Source: Pseudomonadota bacterium
GTDB taxonomy: Bacteria; Pseudomonadota; Gammaproteobacteria; Xanthomonadales; Rhodanobacteraceae
NCBI GenBank assembly: GCA_018240565.1
Contig: JAFEFO010000003.1
Span: forward strand, 1-64,000
DNA length: 64,000 bases
Direction of reading: 5' to 3'
A program made the position numbers and the translations under genes. This document shows positions 10,203 to 19,394 of this stretch, piece by piece. The notes beneath the pieces were generated by a model. The model saw nothing but the letters and a program-made list of their open reading frames with translations, had not been told where the DNA came from and did no database searches. Position 1 is the first letter of the stretch. Every line of letters begins with the position of its first letter.

Positions 10203-10328
10203 GTCATTCCGGCAGGGTCGAGGCTTGCGCCAGCGAGCCGAGGGGAATCCAGTTTACAGGGAGGTAAGTTCAAGATTGACAGTTGCCGTCCTTGGCATCT
10301 GGATCCCGGCACTCCATGCCGGGATGAC
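10203..10328. repeat. REP-like inverted repeat, copy 1 (between dctP and dctQ)
   Basis: Begins GTCATTCCGGCA and ends TGCCGGGATGAC, so the whole 126 bp is bounded by an imperfect inverted repeat. The right half, CTGGATCCCGGC...GCCGGGATGAC, is itself a hairpin. Two more copies of this arrangement lie at 18078-18182 and 26937-27035, always between co-directional genes. Confidence 0.8.
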
Positions 10329-10346
10329 TGCTCGCTACACGAGCCG

Positions 10347-11333
10347 TCACTTGCTCCGCGCCGCCGCCAGCGCCTTGTCCAGCGCGGCGGCCATCTCCGG
10401 CGTGATTTCACCGGCCGCCTGCAACTGCTTGCGCGCATCCGCTCCGACCGCTTCCCACGAGGCGGTTTCAGCCGCATTCGGCGTGAAGGTTTCCACGCCC
10501 TGTTTCTGCAACGCGGCTTTCGCCTGCGCATTGTCGTCGCGGTTGATTTTTTCCAGCCGCGCGAACGCGGCGCCGAGATCGTCGTTCACGGCCTTTTGAT
10601 CGGCCGGTGTCAGCGCATCGAACACTTTCTTGTCGATGACGAGGATGCCGACGACATAGGTGATCGGCAGGTCGACCATATGCCGCACTTTCGTGTGCCA
10701 CTGGAACGCGATCGCGCCGGCCGGCGTATTGGCCACGGTATCGATCAACCCAGTCTGCAAACTCGTGTAGACATCGGCCAGCGGCAGCGAAATCGGCGTG
10801 ACGCCGCCGGCCTTGAAACCGGCTTCGGCGACGCGGTCGCCCTGCGGCACCCAGACCTTGGCAGCCTTGAGGTCATCACGGGTCTTGATCGGATTGACAC
10901 TCATCAGATACGCAAAGCCACCGCCGCTGATGCCGGCGACATCGAAACCGGCCTTGTCGAAGCTTTGCTTGAGCAGTGGATCGAGTTGCGCGCGCACCTT
11001 GTCCACTTCATCCTGCGTGCGGAACAGGAACGGCAGGCTGTAGATCTGCGCGTCCTTGTCGATCTGCGACAATTCGCCACCGGTGAACGCGCCGCCCTGC
11101 AACTGGCCGATGCGGATCTTGCGCAGCACCGTGGGCTCGTCGCCCATCACGCCGCCGGGATAGAACTTGATCTCGACGCGGTCGCCCGTGTCCTTCTTCA
11201 CGGCATCGGCGCCGGCACGCATCTCGCGCATCCACGCCGTGCCATCGGGCGCGACGGTGGCGATCTTGATGGTGGTGGCGGCCTGTACGGAGCCAGCAAG
11301 CAGGATCGCAGCCAGCAATGTGCATTTGTTCAT
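10347..11333 (-). CDS. dctP: TRAP transporter substrate-binding protein (DctP family)
   Basis: Periplasmic solute receptor of the TRAP system. The ATG at 11333, with GGAACG upstream, starts a signal peptide (MNKCTLLAAILLAGSVQAA). The mature part begins TTIKIATVAPDGTAWM, typical of DctP, and contains the ligand-domain segments VWVPQGDRVAEAGFKA and LADVYTSLQTGLIDTVANTP. 328 residues is normal. It starts 16 bp after tatT, so it is probably a TatP, the receptor that works with a TPR-containing T component. The substrate cannot be predicted; hydrophobic ligands have been proposed for this subfamily. Confidence 0.93.
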   Translation of the reverse strand: MNKCTLLAAILLAGSVQAATTIKIATVAPDGTAWMREMRAGADAVKKDTGDRVEIKFYPGGVMGDEPTVLRKIRIGQLQGGAFTGGELSQIDKDAQIYSLPFLFRTQDEVDKVRAQLDPLLKQSFDKAGFDVAGISGGGFAYLMSVNPIKTRDDLKAAKVWVPQGDRVAEAGFKAGGVTPISLPLADVYTSLQTGLIDTVANTPAGAIAFQWHTKVRHMVDLPITYVVGILVIDKKVFDALTPADQKAVNDDLGAAFARLEKINRDDNAQAKAALQKQGVETFTPNAAETASWEAVGADARKQLQAAGEITPEMAAALDKALAAARSK

Positions 11334-11349
11334 GGGTACGTTCCAGATA

Positions 11350-12222
11350 TCAGAAATAATCCATGCCGGATTCAAGCAGGGCTTTCGCCTTTTCCTTCGC
11401 CAGCGTGTTGATCAGCGTCAACCCCGGCGCATGCGGATCCGCGGCCAGGACCGTGTTGAGCAGCTTGTCGTGCAACTCCTTGTCGAACACAAGGCGCGCA
11501 TAAAACTGTGCATACAGCACGCGCACCATCTGGTTCTTGCCGCCGGACAATTCCAGCGCCTTGTCGAAATAAGCCTTGCCCTGCTCGGGCTTGCCGCCGA
11601 GCGAGGCTGGTCGGATGGAATTGATCACGCCCAGATACAGATACGCCCCGCCGTTGTCGTAATGTGGGTCCAGCGTCGCGCAGCGTTCCAGCGTGGATTG
11701 CAGCTTGGGCAGGTCGGCAATCGCGTTCCAGTCGCCGCTGTTGACCTGGATCTTGCCTGCCCAGGCGGCGGCGAATCCGTAGACCACGGGCACGTCGCCG
11801 CGTCCGGTGTCGCTCAACTGCGCGACATAGGCGTCGTAGGGTTTGTCCAATGCTTCGCACAAATCCTTCTCGCGCTGACACAAGGCGCGATGCGCGTAGT
11901 CGTAGGCGCGACCGGCCAGGCGTTGCGCGCGCACCGGATCGCTGACGAAACCGCCCGCATAAGCACCATAGAGCTTCGCGCCGGCAAGCAGCGCGTCGGC
12001 ATTGTCGGGATCGCCCTGGATCATGCCGTCGATCAGCAGCAGATACGCCGGCACGCCGTCGCGCACGGTGCCCGGATCGTCCTCGTTGAGGATCGCCGTG
12101 GTCAGGTTGTCGGCAAACTGATCGGTCGCCTTGCGCATCACACTGCCGCAGGCGCCGAGAAGCGCGGCGCAGACGAGCACGGCAAAACGCAGGCGCTGCG
12201 TTGGCAGGAAATTCGAAATCAT
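11350..12222 (-). CDS. tatT: TRAP transporter TatT component, TPR-like lipoprotein
   Basis: 290 residues from the ATG at 12222. The N-terminal signal ends in a lipobox (LLGAC, Cys 25), so the protein should be a membrane-anchored periplasmic lipoprotein. The all-helical body has features of the TAtT family (SVMRKATDQFADNLTTAILNEDDPGTVRDG, PAYLLLIDGMI, YLYLGVINSIRPASLGG). In Treponema the TatT homologue forms a trimer around which the TatP receptor docks, giving the name TPAT. It is the first gene of the TRAP cluster. Family assignment is from remembered sequence features and gene order. Confidence 0.87.
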   Translation of the reverse strand: MISNFLPTQRLRFAVLVCAALLGACGSVMRKATDQFADNLTTAILNEDDPGTVRDGVPAYLLLIDGMIQGDPDNADALLAGAKLYGAYAGGFVSDPVRAQRLAGRAYDYAHRALCQREKDLCEALDKPYDAYVAQLSDTGRGDVPVVYGFAAAWAGKIQVNSGDWNAIADLPKLQSTLERCATLDPHYDNGGAYLYLGVINSIRPASLGGKPEQGKAYFDKALELSGGKNQMVRVLYAQFYARLVFDKELHDKLLNTVLAADPHAPGLTLINTLAKEKAKALLESGMDYF

Positions 12223-12308
12223 GGGGCGCGAAGGATAGCCCAAGTCACCTGATTTTCGCAGTGAATTCGCGATCCAATTGCGCTGGGATTCAGGTGAATG
12301 CCGAACCG

Positions 12309-12437
12309 CCGGATAATCGTCGCGAGCGAAGGCAGCTTGCGGATCGCCGGAGCGCAGAAACCGGAGTGTACGCGTCAGTACATGAGGAATTCGAGCACCT
12401 CCGGCACGCGAGATGCCGAGTGCAGCAGATTATCCGG
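12309..12437 (-). repeat. ~130-bp dispersed 3' element, copy 1 (after folD)
   Basis: Bounded by a perfect 10-bp inverted repeat: CCGGATAATC at 12309-12318 and GATTATCCGG at 12428-12437. Read on the minus strand it follows folD directly, and the folD stop codon TAA (12430-12432) lies inside the terminal repeat. The interior is about 90% identical by eye to 63225-63355, which follows the leucine dehydrogenase gene in the same orientation. An inner TGTAC...GTACA stem is conserved in both. Confidence 0.85.
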
Positions 12438-13281
12438 TGGTTTCGGCTGCTTCCAGCGTGTTTTCCATCAGTGTCGCCACCGTCATCGGCCCTACCCCGC
12501 CCGGTACCGGCGTGATCCACGATGCGCGCGCGGCGGCGGGCGCAAACTCCACGTCGCCGGTCAGCTTGCCATCCGCCAGCCGGTTGATGCCGACGTCGAT
12601 CACCACTGCGCCGGGTCTGATCCATTCGCCCTTGACCAGGCCCGGCTTGCCCGCGGCGACCACGACGATCTCGCCCTCGCCGACCTGATGGGGCAGATCA
12701 CGCGTGAATTTGTGGCAGCTGATGGTGGTGCAACCGGCCAGGATGAGTTCGAGCACCAATGGCCGGCCGACGTGATTGGACGCACCGACCACGACCGCGG
12801 CACAGCCGCGCACCGGGCGATCGGTGTTCGCGAGCAGGGACATAACGCCCTTCGAGGTGCACGGTCGCAAACCGCGCTGGCGCAAAGCCAGGCGCCCGAT
12901 GTTTTCCGGATGAAATCCGTCGACGTCCTTGCGCGGATCGATGCGGTTGACGATGGCATTGGCGTCGATGTGTGCCGGCAACGGCAATTGCACGAGGATG
13001 CCGTGGATTTGCGCATCCGCATTGAGTGTGTCGATCAGGGCCGCAAGCTCCGCCTGCGTCGTCGCCGCCGCCAGGTCGTAGTCGCGCGAACGAAAACCCA
13101 CGTGATGGCAGGCACGGCGCTTGTTGCGCACGTAGACGGCGGACGCGGCATCATCGCCGACCAGGACGACCGCCAGGCCCGGCGCCGACTTGCCCTGCGC
13201 AATGCGTTGCCCCACCCGCGCGCGCAGGCGGTCGAGCAATTCGTCGGCAATGCGCTTGCCGTCGAGAATCCTGGCGGCCAT
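12430..13281 (-). CDS. folD: Bifunctional methylenetetrahydrofolate dehydrogenase/cyclohydrolase
   Basis: Interconverts methylene-, methenyl- and formyl-tetrahydrofolate, feeding one-carbon units to purine, thymidylate and formyl-Met synthesis. 283 residues, normal length. Lys54 in YVRNKRRAC is the conserved catalytic Lys. [11 protein letters not shown] and the C-terminal [19 protein letters not shown] are FolD signatures. The usual PCTPxG motif reads PCTSKG here, a small deviation. The stop codon lies in the terminal inverted repeat of a dispersed element, so the last residues (ETTG) may be newly acquired. Confidence 0.96.
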   Translation of the reverse strand: MAARILDGKRIADELLDRLRARVGQRIAQGKSAPGLAVVLVGDDAASAVYVRNKRRACHHVGFRSRDYDLAAATTQAELAALIDTLNADAQIHGILVQLPLPAHIDANAIVNRIDPRKDVDGFHPENIGRLALRQRGLRPCTSKGVMSLLANTDRPVRGCAAVVVGASNHVGRPLVLELILAGCTTISCHKFTRDLPHQVGEGEIVVVAAGKPGLVKGEWIRPGAVVIDVGINRLADGKLTGDVEFAPAAARASWITPVPGGVGPMTVATLMENTLEAAETTG

Positions 13282-13384
13282 CGGTAGTCCTGCGCGGGAA
13301 GATCGCGCATTCTACCGTTGCCCGCACTTCCCACAAACATGGGTGGCGCTACAATGGGCCATCGGCATCCCGCAGGAGCTGATC

Positions 13385-13687
13385 ATGAACGACAACGTCG
13401 AACTGGAAGCGGCCGCCTTCCGCCGCCTTCTGCAACACCTGAATGTCGAACGCAGCGACGTGCAGAACATCGACCTGATGATTTTGGCCGGCTTCTGCCG
13501 CAACTGCCTGGCCGACTGGTACCGCGAAGCCGCCGCCGAGCGTGGCATGACGCTGGACAAGGACGCCGCGCGCGAACGCATCTACGGCGAGCCCTACGCG
13601 AATTGGAAAGCCAAATACGGCAGGGAAGCAACGCAGGAACAACTGTTCGCACTGGCGCTGGCAGAAACCAAGCATCCGCGCGAATAA
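13385..13687 (+). CDS. DUF1244 domain protein
   Basis: 100 residues from the ATG at 13385, preceded by AGGAG. Conserved features of DUF1244 are visible: FRRLLQHL, a Cys-containing FCRNCLADWYREAA and the GEPYANWKAKYG segment. The family is small, helical and widespread in proteobacteria without known function. The gene stands alone between folD (divergent) and moeB (convergent, 5 bp apart). Confidence 0.88.
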   Translation: MNDNVELEAAAFRRLLQHLNVERSDVQNIDLMILAGFCRNCLADWYREAAAERGMTLDKDAARERIYGEPYANWKAKYGREATQEQLFALALAETKHPRE

Positions 13688-13692
13688 GCGCG

Positions 13693-14814
13693 TCAATGCG
13701 TCGAGCAGACCTGTTCGATATCCGCGTAGCCGCGGAATTGCGCTTGTGCACCGCAACCCGGACACTGCGGATCCCGAGGCAGCCTCAACTCGCGGAATGT
13801 CGCGCCGAGCGCATCGAAGCACAGCAGGCGCCCGACCAGCGGTGTGCCGATTCCGAGCAGAAACTTGATTGCTTCGTTGGTTTGCAGCAAGCCGATGATG
13901 CCCGGCAACACACCCAGCACGCCGGCCTCGGCACAATTGGGTGCGTCCGCCGCCGCGGGCGGTTCCGGGAACAGGCAGCGATAGCACGGCGACGCCGCAT
14001 CGCGTGCATCAAACACGCTCACCTGCCCGGTAAAACGATGCACCGCGCCGTAGACCAACGGGATTTTCAAGCGCCGGCAGGCCGCGTCGAGCAGGTAGCG
14101 CGTCGGGAAATTGTCGGCGCCATCGATGACGACGTCGTGATCGCGGATCAGCGCTTCGACGTTCGCCGCCGTCAATCGCTGCGCGACGGTTTCGATTTCA
14201 ACTGAAGGGTTGAGCGCTTTCAGCGCGATGCGTGCGGATTGTGTTTTGGGCGTGCCCACGCGCGCATCCGTGTGCAGCACCTGGCGCTGCAAATTGGATT
14301 TTTCCACAATGTCGTCGTCGATCAGGGTCAGCGTGCCGACGCCGGCTGCTGCCAGATATAACCCGGCTGGCGATCCAAGGCCGCCGGCGCCGATCAGGGC
14401 GACGCGCGCTTCGAGCAGGCGCTGCTGGCCGGCGGCGCCGACTTCCGGCAGCAACAGGTGGCGCGAATAGCGCTCGGCCGCGTCCGCATCGAGCGCGCCC
14501 CGCTCCACCGGCAGGCCTTCCGCGGCCCAACGCACGAAACCGCCATCGACCGAGGCAAGCCGTGAATAACCAAGACCTTGCAGCGCCATAGCGGCATGCA
14601 GCGAGCGCTGTCCGTGCGCGCAACTGAGCAACAGCGGCGCGTCAAGTCGGGGCGCGATCGCCGCAATGCGGTCGAGGATTTCCCCGAGCGGCACGCCGAT
14701 CGCACCGGCGGGCTTGCCGGCGGCGCGCTCGTCGTCCTCGCGCACGTCGATGAGGATCGCCCCGTCGCGTTGACGTTGCAGGGCCTGCGCCGGTGAAATC
14801 CGTTCGATGCTCAT
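13693..14814 (-). CDS. moeB: Molybdopterin-synthase adenylyltransferase with N-terminal rhodanese domain
   Basis: Activates the C-terminus of MoaD by adenylation for molybdopterin synthesis. The N-terminal rhodanese domain (about residues 1-105) has a candidate sulfur-accepting Cys65 in LLLSCAHGQRS. The ThiF/MoeB domain follows, with GAGGLGSPAGLYLAAAG, the Arg in KSNLQRQ and two zinc-binding CxxC pairs (CYRC and CPGC). The rhodanese-first order is common in Xanthomonadales and suggests that sulfur transfer and adenylation are combined in one protein. It ends the der-mobA-moeA-moeB run, 18 bp after moeA. Confidence 0.92.
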   Translation of the reverse strand: MSIERISPAQALQRQRDGAILIDVREDDERAAGKPAGAIGVPLGEILDRIAAIAPRLDAPLLLSCAHGQRSLHAAMALQGLGYSRLASVDGGFVRWAAEGLPVERGALDADAAERYSRHLLLPEVGAAGQQRLLEARVALIGAGGLGSPAGLYLAAAGVGTLTLIDDDIVEKSNLQRQVLHTDARVGTPKTQSARIALKALNPSVEIETVAQRLTAANVEALIRDHDVVIDGADNFPTRYLLDAACRRLKIPLVYGAVHRFTGQVSVFDARDAASPCYRCLFPEPPAAADAPNCAEAGVLGVLPGIIGLLQTNEAIKFLLGIGTPLVGRLLCFDALGATFRELRLPRDPQCPGCGAQAQFRGYADIEQVCSTH

Positions 14815-14832
14815 GCCGAAATTATACGCATC

Positions 14833-16077
14833 TCACGCCGGCCAACCGGGAAGCGGGAGCACCTGCACGATATCGCCGACCGCGAATTCGTGCGCTCCTT
14901 CCGGCAGCGCTATCAACGCGTCGGCTTCAGCGACGCCGCGCAACATGCCCGACCCTTGCCGGGCATGCGGCAGCGCCCACAACACGCCTTGCGCATCGCC
15001 TTCGAGCCGCGCGCGCTGGAACTCGACGCGCGCATGGCGCTTGTCGATGGCGCTGCGCAGGCGCGCGTGCAATTGCGTCGGCGCCTCGGCGACACCACGC
15101 ATTGCGTCCAATGCCGGTTTCACCAGCGTTACGCACGTGGCGAATCCGGAAACCGGATTTCCCGGCAAGGCAAACAGCAGTGCGCCGCCGACCTGGCCGA
15201 ACAGGAACGGCATGCCCGGTTTGATGCGCACTTTCCAGAAATGGACCTTGCCGATGTCGGCGACGAGGCGCGGCAGGAAGTCCGCTTCGCCAGCGGAAAC
15301 ACCACCGCTGCTGACGACGAGATCGGCATCAGCGGCTGCGCGTTGCAGCGCATCGCGCAATGCGGCCGGATCATCGCGCACGCGTTCGTGCCGGAACAGT
15401 TGCGCACCGAGGGATTCGAGCAGTGCCCCAAGACTGAAGCGGTTGCTGTCATGGATTTGGCCGAAGCCTAGCGGTTCGCCGGGCGCCGTCAATTCGTCGC
15501 CCGTGGTCAGCAGGACGACACGAGGACGTCGCGCGACGGCGACGCGTGCGACACCGAGCGAGGCGAGCACGCCAAGCCGCGCCGGAGTCAGGCGCGCGCC
15601 GCGCGCCAGTGCCAGCTCACCGCAACGAAAGTCCTCGCCCGCCGGGCGCACGTTCTCGCCGGGCTTCGTACCCGCCGCGATGGCGATGCGTCCGCCTTCG
15701 ATGCGCGTGTTCTCCTTCACCACCACCGTATCGGCGCCGGGTGGCAGTGGCGCGCCGGTGGTGATGCGCACGCACGCATCGGCAACGACCGGCATTGCGA
15801 TGCTGCCGCCGGCGAAAACTTCACCGACGAGGCGAAAGGATTTTTCGCCCGTCGTCGGCAAATCCATTCCGCGCAACGCAAATCCGTCCATGGCTGAATT
15901 GGCGAAGCCGGGAATGTCGCGCGTTGCGTGCGCGTCCTGCGCCAGGATGCGTCCGACCGCCATGGACACCTCGACTGGCTCCGCCGGCATGTTGCGCGCC
16001 TGCACCGCGGCGACGATGCGCGCGCGTGCCTGTTCGACGCTCAGGCCGGTCGGGAAAATGTCGTCTTCCTCACTCAT
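14833..16077 (-). CDS. moeA: Molybdopterin molybdenumtransferase
   Basis: Inserts molybdate into adenylated molybdopterin. Visible family features include IPGFANSAMDGFAL, RITTGAPLPPGADTVV, LTTGDEL and VSSGGVSAGEADFL (the MoCF-binding domain), and FALPGNPVSGF near the C-terminal domain. About 414 residues from ATG 16077; an ATG at 16086 adds three. The start overlaps the end of mobA by 8 bases, so the two are translationally close. It forms a molybdenum-cofactor operon with mobA and moeB. Confidence 0.95.
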   Translation of the reverse strand: MSEEDDIFPTGLSVEQARARIVAAVQARNMPAEPVEVSMAVGRILAQDAHATRDIPGFANSAMDGFALRGMDLPTTGEKSFRLVGEVFAGGSIAMPVVADACVRITTGAPLPPGADTVVVKENTRIEGGRIAIAAGTKPGENVRPAGEDFRCGELALARGARLTPARLGVLASLGVARVAVARRPRVVLLTTGDELTAPGEPLGFGQIHDSNRFSLGALLESLGAQLFRHERVRDDPAALRDALQRAAADADLVVSSGGVSAGEADFLPRLVADIGKVHFWKVRIKPGMPFLFGQVGGALLFALPGNPVSGFATCVTLVKPALDAMRGVAEAPTQLHARLRSAIDKRHARVEFQRARLEGDAQGVLWALPHARQGSGMLRGVAEADALIALPEGAHEFAVGDIVQVLPLPGWPA

Positions 16078-16660
16078 GCAGCGCATTTTGCCAGTTGCGG
16101 AAATCCTCGGGCGAATTCAGATTTGCGAACGCACCGCGCGCATCGGAGAAGTCCACTGTGGCCACGCCGATTTCGTCCTGCCATTGCCAGACGCCGAGTT
16201 CGCGTACGAGCGCCTGCGCAGCGGACGCCGCCAATTCCCGTGCGTAGAGGGCGAACAGAGGCTGTCGCGTGGTGCCATCCACGGCAACGGCGGTCCTGTA
16301 TCCGCCAATTCCGGCGAGCAGGCGCTGCGCGAGGTCTTGCGGCGGTCGCGGGCAATCCACCGGAACCGTGAGCAGCCATTCGCTCGCACATGCGCGCAAT
16401 GCGGCGGCGATGCCCGCCAGTGGACCACGAAATCCTTCCGCGCCATCGGCAATCACGGGCGCGAATTGCGCATAGTGATCGGCATTGCGGTTGGCGCAAA
16501 TCAGCATGTGGCCAACTTGCCCGCGCAACGCGGCGATGACATGCGCTACCAGCGGACGGCCATCGAGCATCAGCAGGCCCTTGTCCGCGCCGCCGACACG
16601 GCGCCCTTCCCCGCCGGCAAGTATCGCGGCGGTAATGACGGAAGGATCGAAAGCAGACAC
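16070..16660 (-). CDS. mobA: Molybdenum cofactor guanylyltransferase
   Basis: Attaches GMP to the molybdenum cofactor to give the dinucleotide form used by DMSO-reductase-family enzymes. 196 residues with the nucleotide-binding start ITAAILAGGEGRRVGGADKGLL, then RPLVAHVI and the metal-site region TVPVDCPRPP. It starts one base downstream of the der stop and overlaps moeA, so it is almost certainly cotranscribed with both. Confidence 0.94.
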   Translation of the reverse strand: MSAFDPSVITAAILAGGEGRRVGGADKGLLMLDGRPLVAHVIAALRGQVGHMLICANRNADHYAQFAPVIADGAEGFRGPLAGIAAALRACASEWLLTVPVDCPRPPQDLAQRLLAGIGGYRTAVAVDGTTRQPLFALYARELAASAAQALVRELGVWQWQDEIGVATVDFSDARGAFANLNSPEDFRNWQNALHE

Positions 16661-16661
16661 G

Positions 16662-18059
16662 CTACCGCTTCTTGGCGTTGCGCACCAGGCGTTTGCGTTT
16701 CTTGACCTGGCGCTCGCTCAATTCGTTCTTGCGGCCGGCGTAGGGGTTTTCGCTTTCGCGGAACTCGATGCGGATGGGCGTGCCTTCGAGCTTGAAACGC
16801 TTGCGGAAGAAGTTTTCCAGATAGCGCCGATACGCCTCGGCGACATGGCGCGTGCGGCTGCCATGGATGACGACGGTGGGCGGATTGGTGCCGCCCGGAT
16901 GGGCAAAGCGCAGCTTGGGCGCGTGTCCACGCACCAGCGGCGGTTGGTAGCTGGCATAGGCCTTTTCCAGCGCGCGCGTGAGTTCGGCCGTGCCGAATTC
17001 GCGCGTCGTCGAGGCGTGCGCGCGATCGATGGCCTTCATGAGTTCGGCGATGCCGCTGCCGTGCAGTGCGGAAATCGTCACCACGCGCACGTAGCCGACG
17101 AAATCGAGCTTGCGCGCCAGCGAGGCGCGGCATTGCTCGCGGGCGTAGGTCGACAAGCCGTCCCATTTGTTGACCGCGATCACCAGCGCGCGGCTTTCGT
17201 CCAGGACATGGCCGATCACGGTGGCGTCCTGTTCGGAAACGCCTTCGCTGGCATCGAGCATGACCACGGCGACGTTGGCGGCGGCGATGGATTGCAGTGT
17301 CTTGATCACGCTGAACTTCTCCACCGCTTCCTCGACGCGTGCACGCCGGCGCACGCCGGCGGTGTCGATCAGGGTGTAACGCTTGCCGTCGCGATCGAGC
17401 GAAACACGGATCGCATCGCGCGTGGTGCCGGCGACGTCGGACACCACCACGCGTTCCTCGCCGAGCAGGCGATTGACGAGCGTGGACTTGCCCACGTTCG
17501 GGCGGCCGACGATGGCCACGCGCACGCCTTCGTCCGCGGCTTGCGCCGGAACCGCATCCGGATCGACGGCCGGCAAACCGGCGAGCACCGCCTCGACCAG
17601 TGCCGGCACGCCGCGACCGTGCGAGGCGGCGAGCGGCAGCGCTGTCGCCAACCCGAAGCGGGAAAACTCCGCGAGCGCGGACGCCTCGTCCAGTCCATCG
17701 ACCTTGTTCACGGCCAGCAACACGGGTTTGCCGGAACGACGCAAGGCGTCCAGGATGCTGCGGTCGGCGGCCATGAGTCCATCGCGTGCATCGACGACGA
17801 ACACCACGCAGTCGGCTTCGCCGACGGCCGTTTCGACCTGGCGCGCGGTGAGCGCTCCGATGCCGCCGGATTCGCCGGTAAGGCCGCCGGTGTCGACGAC
17901 CACGAACTCGCGCGGGCCGCTGCGGCATACGCCGTACTGGCGATCGCGGGTGAGCCCGGGCATGTCGTGGACGAGCGCATCACGTGAGCGCGTGAGCACG
18001 TTGAATAAGGTGGATTTGCCGACGTTCGGGCGGCCGACCAAGGCAACTACGGGGAGCAT
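16662..18059 (-). CDS. der: Ribosome-associated GTPase Der
   Basis: Essential double-GTPase that helps assemble the 50S ribosomal subunit. Two G domains are clear: [15 protein letters not shown] with DTGG and NKVD, then [15 protein letters not shown] with [13 protein letters not shown] and NKWD. A C-terminal KH-like domain and a basic tail ([13 protein letters not shown]) follow. 465 residues is normal. The upstream neighbour is bamB, as in many gammaproteobacteria, but a REP-like repeat lies between them. Confidence 0.97.
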   Translation of the reverse strand: MLPVVALVGRPNVGKSTLFNVLTRSRDALVHDMPGLTRDRQYGVCRSGPREFVVVDTGGLTGESGGIGALTARQVETAVGEADCVVFVVDARDGLMAADRSILDALRRSGKPVLLAVNKVDGLDEASALAEFSRFGLATALPLAASHGRGVPALVEAVLAGLPAVDPDAVPAQAADEGVRVAIVGRPNVGKSTLVNRLLGEERVVVSDVAGTTRDAIRVSLDRDGKRYTLIDTAGVRRRARVEEAVEKFSVIKTLQSIAAANVAVVMLDASEGVSEQDATVIGHVLDESRALVIAVNKWDGLSTYAREQCRASLARKLDFVGYVRVVTISALHGSGIAELMKAIDRAHASTTREFGTAELTRALEKAYASYQPPLVRGHAPKLRFAHPGGTNPPTVVIHGSRTRHVAEAYRRYLENFFRKRFKLEGTPIRIEFRESENPYAGRKNELSERQVKKRKRLVRNAKKR

Positions 18060-18077
18060 CGCGGCATCATCTCCTCC

Positions 18078-18182
18078 GTCATTCCAGCATGGAATGCCGG
18101 AATCCAGATGCCACGGAAGGCAACGTCAATGCTGCAATTCGCGTCCTGCGTTCTGGATCCCGGCAATCCATGCCGGGATGAC
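18078..18182. repeat. REP-like inverted repeat, copy 2 (between bamB and der)
   Basis: Starts GTCATTCCAGCATGGAATG and ends with the CTGGATCCCGGC...GCCGGGATGAC hairpin. Both half-units are hairpins. It resembles the copies at 10203-10328 and 26937-27035 and fills nearly all of the gap between bamB and der, so it is likely transcribed. Confidence 0.8.
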
Positions 18183-18188
18183 AAATCC

Positions 18189-19394
18189 TTATTTGCCGAT
18201 TCGATACGCGCCGACGACGCCATCCACGTCTTCGACGTAGACGGTATCGCCGACGACCAGTGGCGCGGACTGGATCGCATGCTTGGACAGGCGCTCGCGC
18301 GCGGCGAACTTGCCGTCGGATGAGGCCAGCCAATGCACCCAGCCTTCCATGTCGCCGACGACGACATAGTCGCCCATGGTGGCGGCTTCGCCGAGCCAGC
18401 GATACTTTAGCCCGTCCTGTTTCCAGTCCGACGCGCCGGTGCGCAGGTCCAGCGCCCACATCACCGAATCGGCATCGCTGACGTAAATCTGCGTGAGCGC
18501 GAGCGCCACGCCGGTGTAGCTGGACAGCGGATGCGTCCACAGCGGTCGCCCGGAATCGGCCATCAATGCCGCGGTCATGCCCTGGTAGCCGGCGGCGTAG
18601 ACGACGCCATCAGCCACGGCGATGCCGCCATCGATGTCCTGCAAGCGCGCCAGTTCGGTGCGGCCCTCGCCCGGCGACAAGGTCTGTTCCCACAGCACAT
18701 TGCCGTCCTTGAGCCGCAACGCGACGAGTTTGCCGTTGTCCTCGCCCGCATAGACCACGCCATCGACAATGCGCGGCACGGCATTGCCGCGCAGGCTCAG
18801 TGCCGGCACGGCCGAACGATCGTATACCCACTTGCGCGAACCGTCGGATGCGTCCAGCCCGAACAGGCGGCCGTCGTCGGTACGCACCACCACGATGCCA
18901 TCGGCGATGGCCGGCGCGGCGATGACTTCCGAGGACACCTGCGCATGCCAGCGATCGGCGCCGGTGCCGGCATCCAACGCCTGCACTTCACCTTCGAGCG
19001 AACCGATCACGAGCAGGCCGCTGTCCACCGCCGGGCCACCGCCCCAGCGCAAGGAATTGTTGCCGCGGTGCAGGATGAAGCCGCCGCGCTTGCCGAAATG
19101 CCGGTTCCACACGGTGTGGCCGGTGGCCGCATCCAGCGCCGAAACGCCGCCATCGACGCCGGCAACGAACACCCTGCCATCGGCGAAGGCCGGCGCCAGG
19201 CGCGCGCCACTCTCACCCGCGCCGCCATCGGCGTGCGCATCCCAGAGTTTTTGCACGTTCAGCGTCGGCGTGATTTGCGTGAGCGGCGTCGGCGGCTGGA
19301 TGTTTTCCTTCTTGGCGTTGTTGAACCAGCCCTTGATGGTGGCGCAGCCGCTCATCGCGACGGCCAGCGACAACACGATTGCGATACGCTTCAT
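18189..19394 (-). CDS. bamB: Outer-membrane assembly lipoprotein BamB
   Basis: Scaffold lipoprotein of the BAM complex that folds outer-membrane beta-barrels. The signal peptide ends in a lipobox with Cys17 (AVAMSGCATIKGW). The remainder is an eight-bladed PQQ-like beta-propeller with repeated DA.(T/D)G...W units, for example LDAATGHTVWN, LDAGTGADRWHA and LDASDGSRKWVYD. 401 residues is close to the usual 390-400. The ATG overlaps the yfgM stop by 4 bases. Confidence 0.95.
   Translation of the reverse strand: MKRIAIVLSLAVAMSGCATIKGWFNNAKKENIQPPTPLTQITPTLNVQKLWDAHADGGAGESGARLAPAFADGRVFVAGVDGGVSALDAATGHTVWNRHFGKRGGFILHRGNNSLRWGGGPAVDSGLLVIGSLEGEVQALDAGTGADRWHAQVSSEVIAAPAIADGIVVVRTDDGRLFGLDASDGSRKWVYDRSAVPALSLRGNAVPRIVDGVVYAGEDNGKLVALRLKDGNVLWEQTLSPGEGRTELARLQDIDGGIAVADGVVYAAGYQGMTAALMADSGRPLWTHPLSSYTGVALALTQIYVSDADSVMWALDLRTGASDWKQDGLKYRWLGEAATMGDYVVVGDMEGWVHWLASSDGKFAARERLSKHAIQSAPLVVGDTVYVEDVDGVVGAYRIGK

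Noticed and set aside
12290..12625. Open frames across the element after folD
   Set aside because: Parallel translations appear at both copies of the ~130-bp element because of shared DNA, not because it is coding; the frames differ and contain stops.
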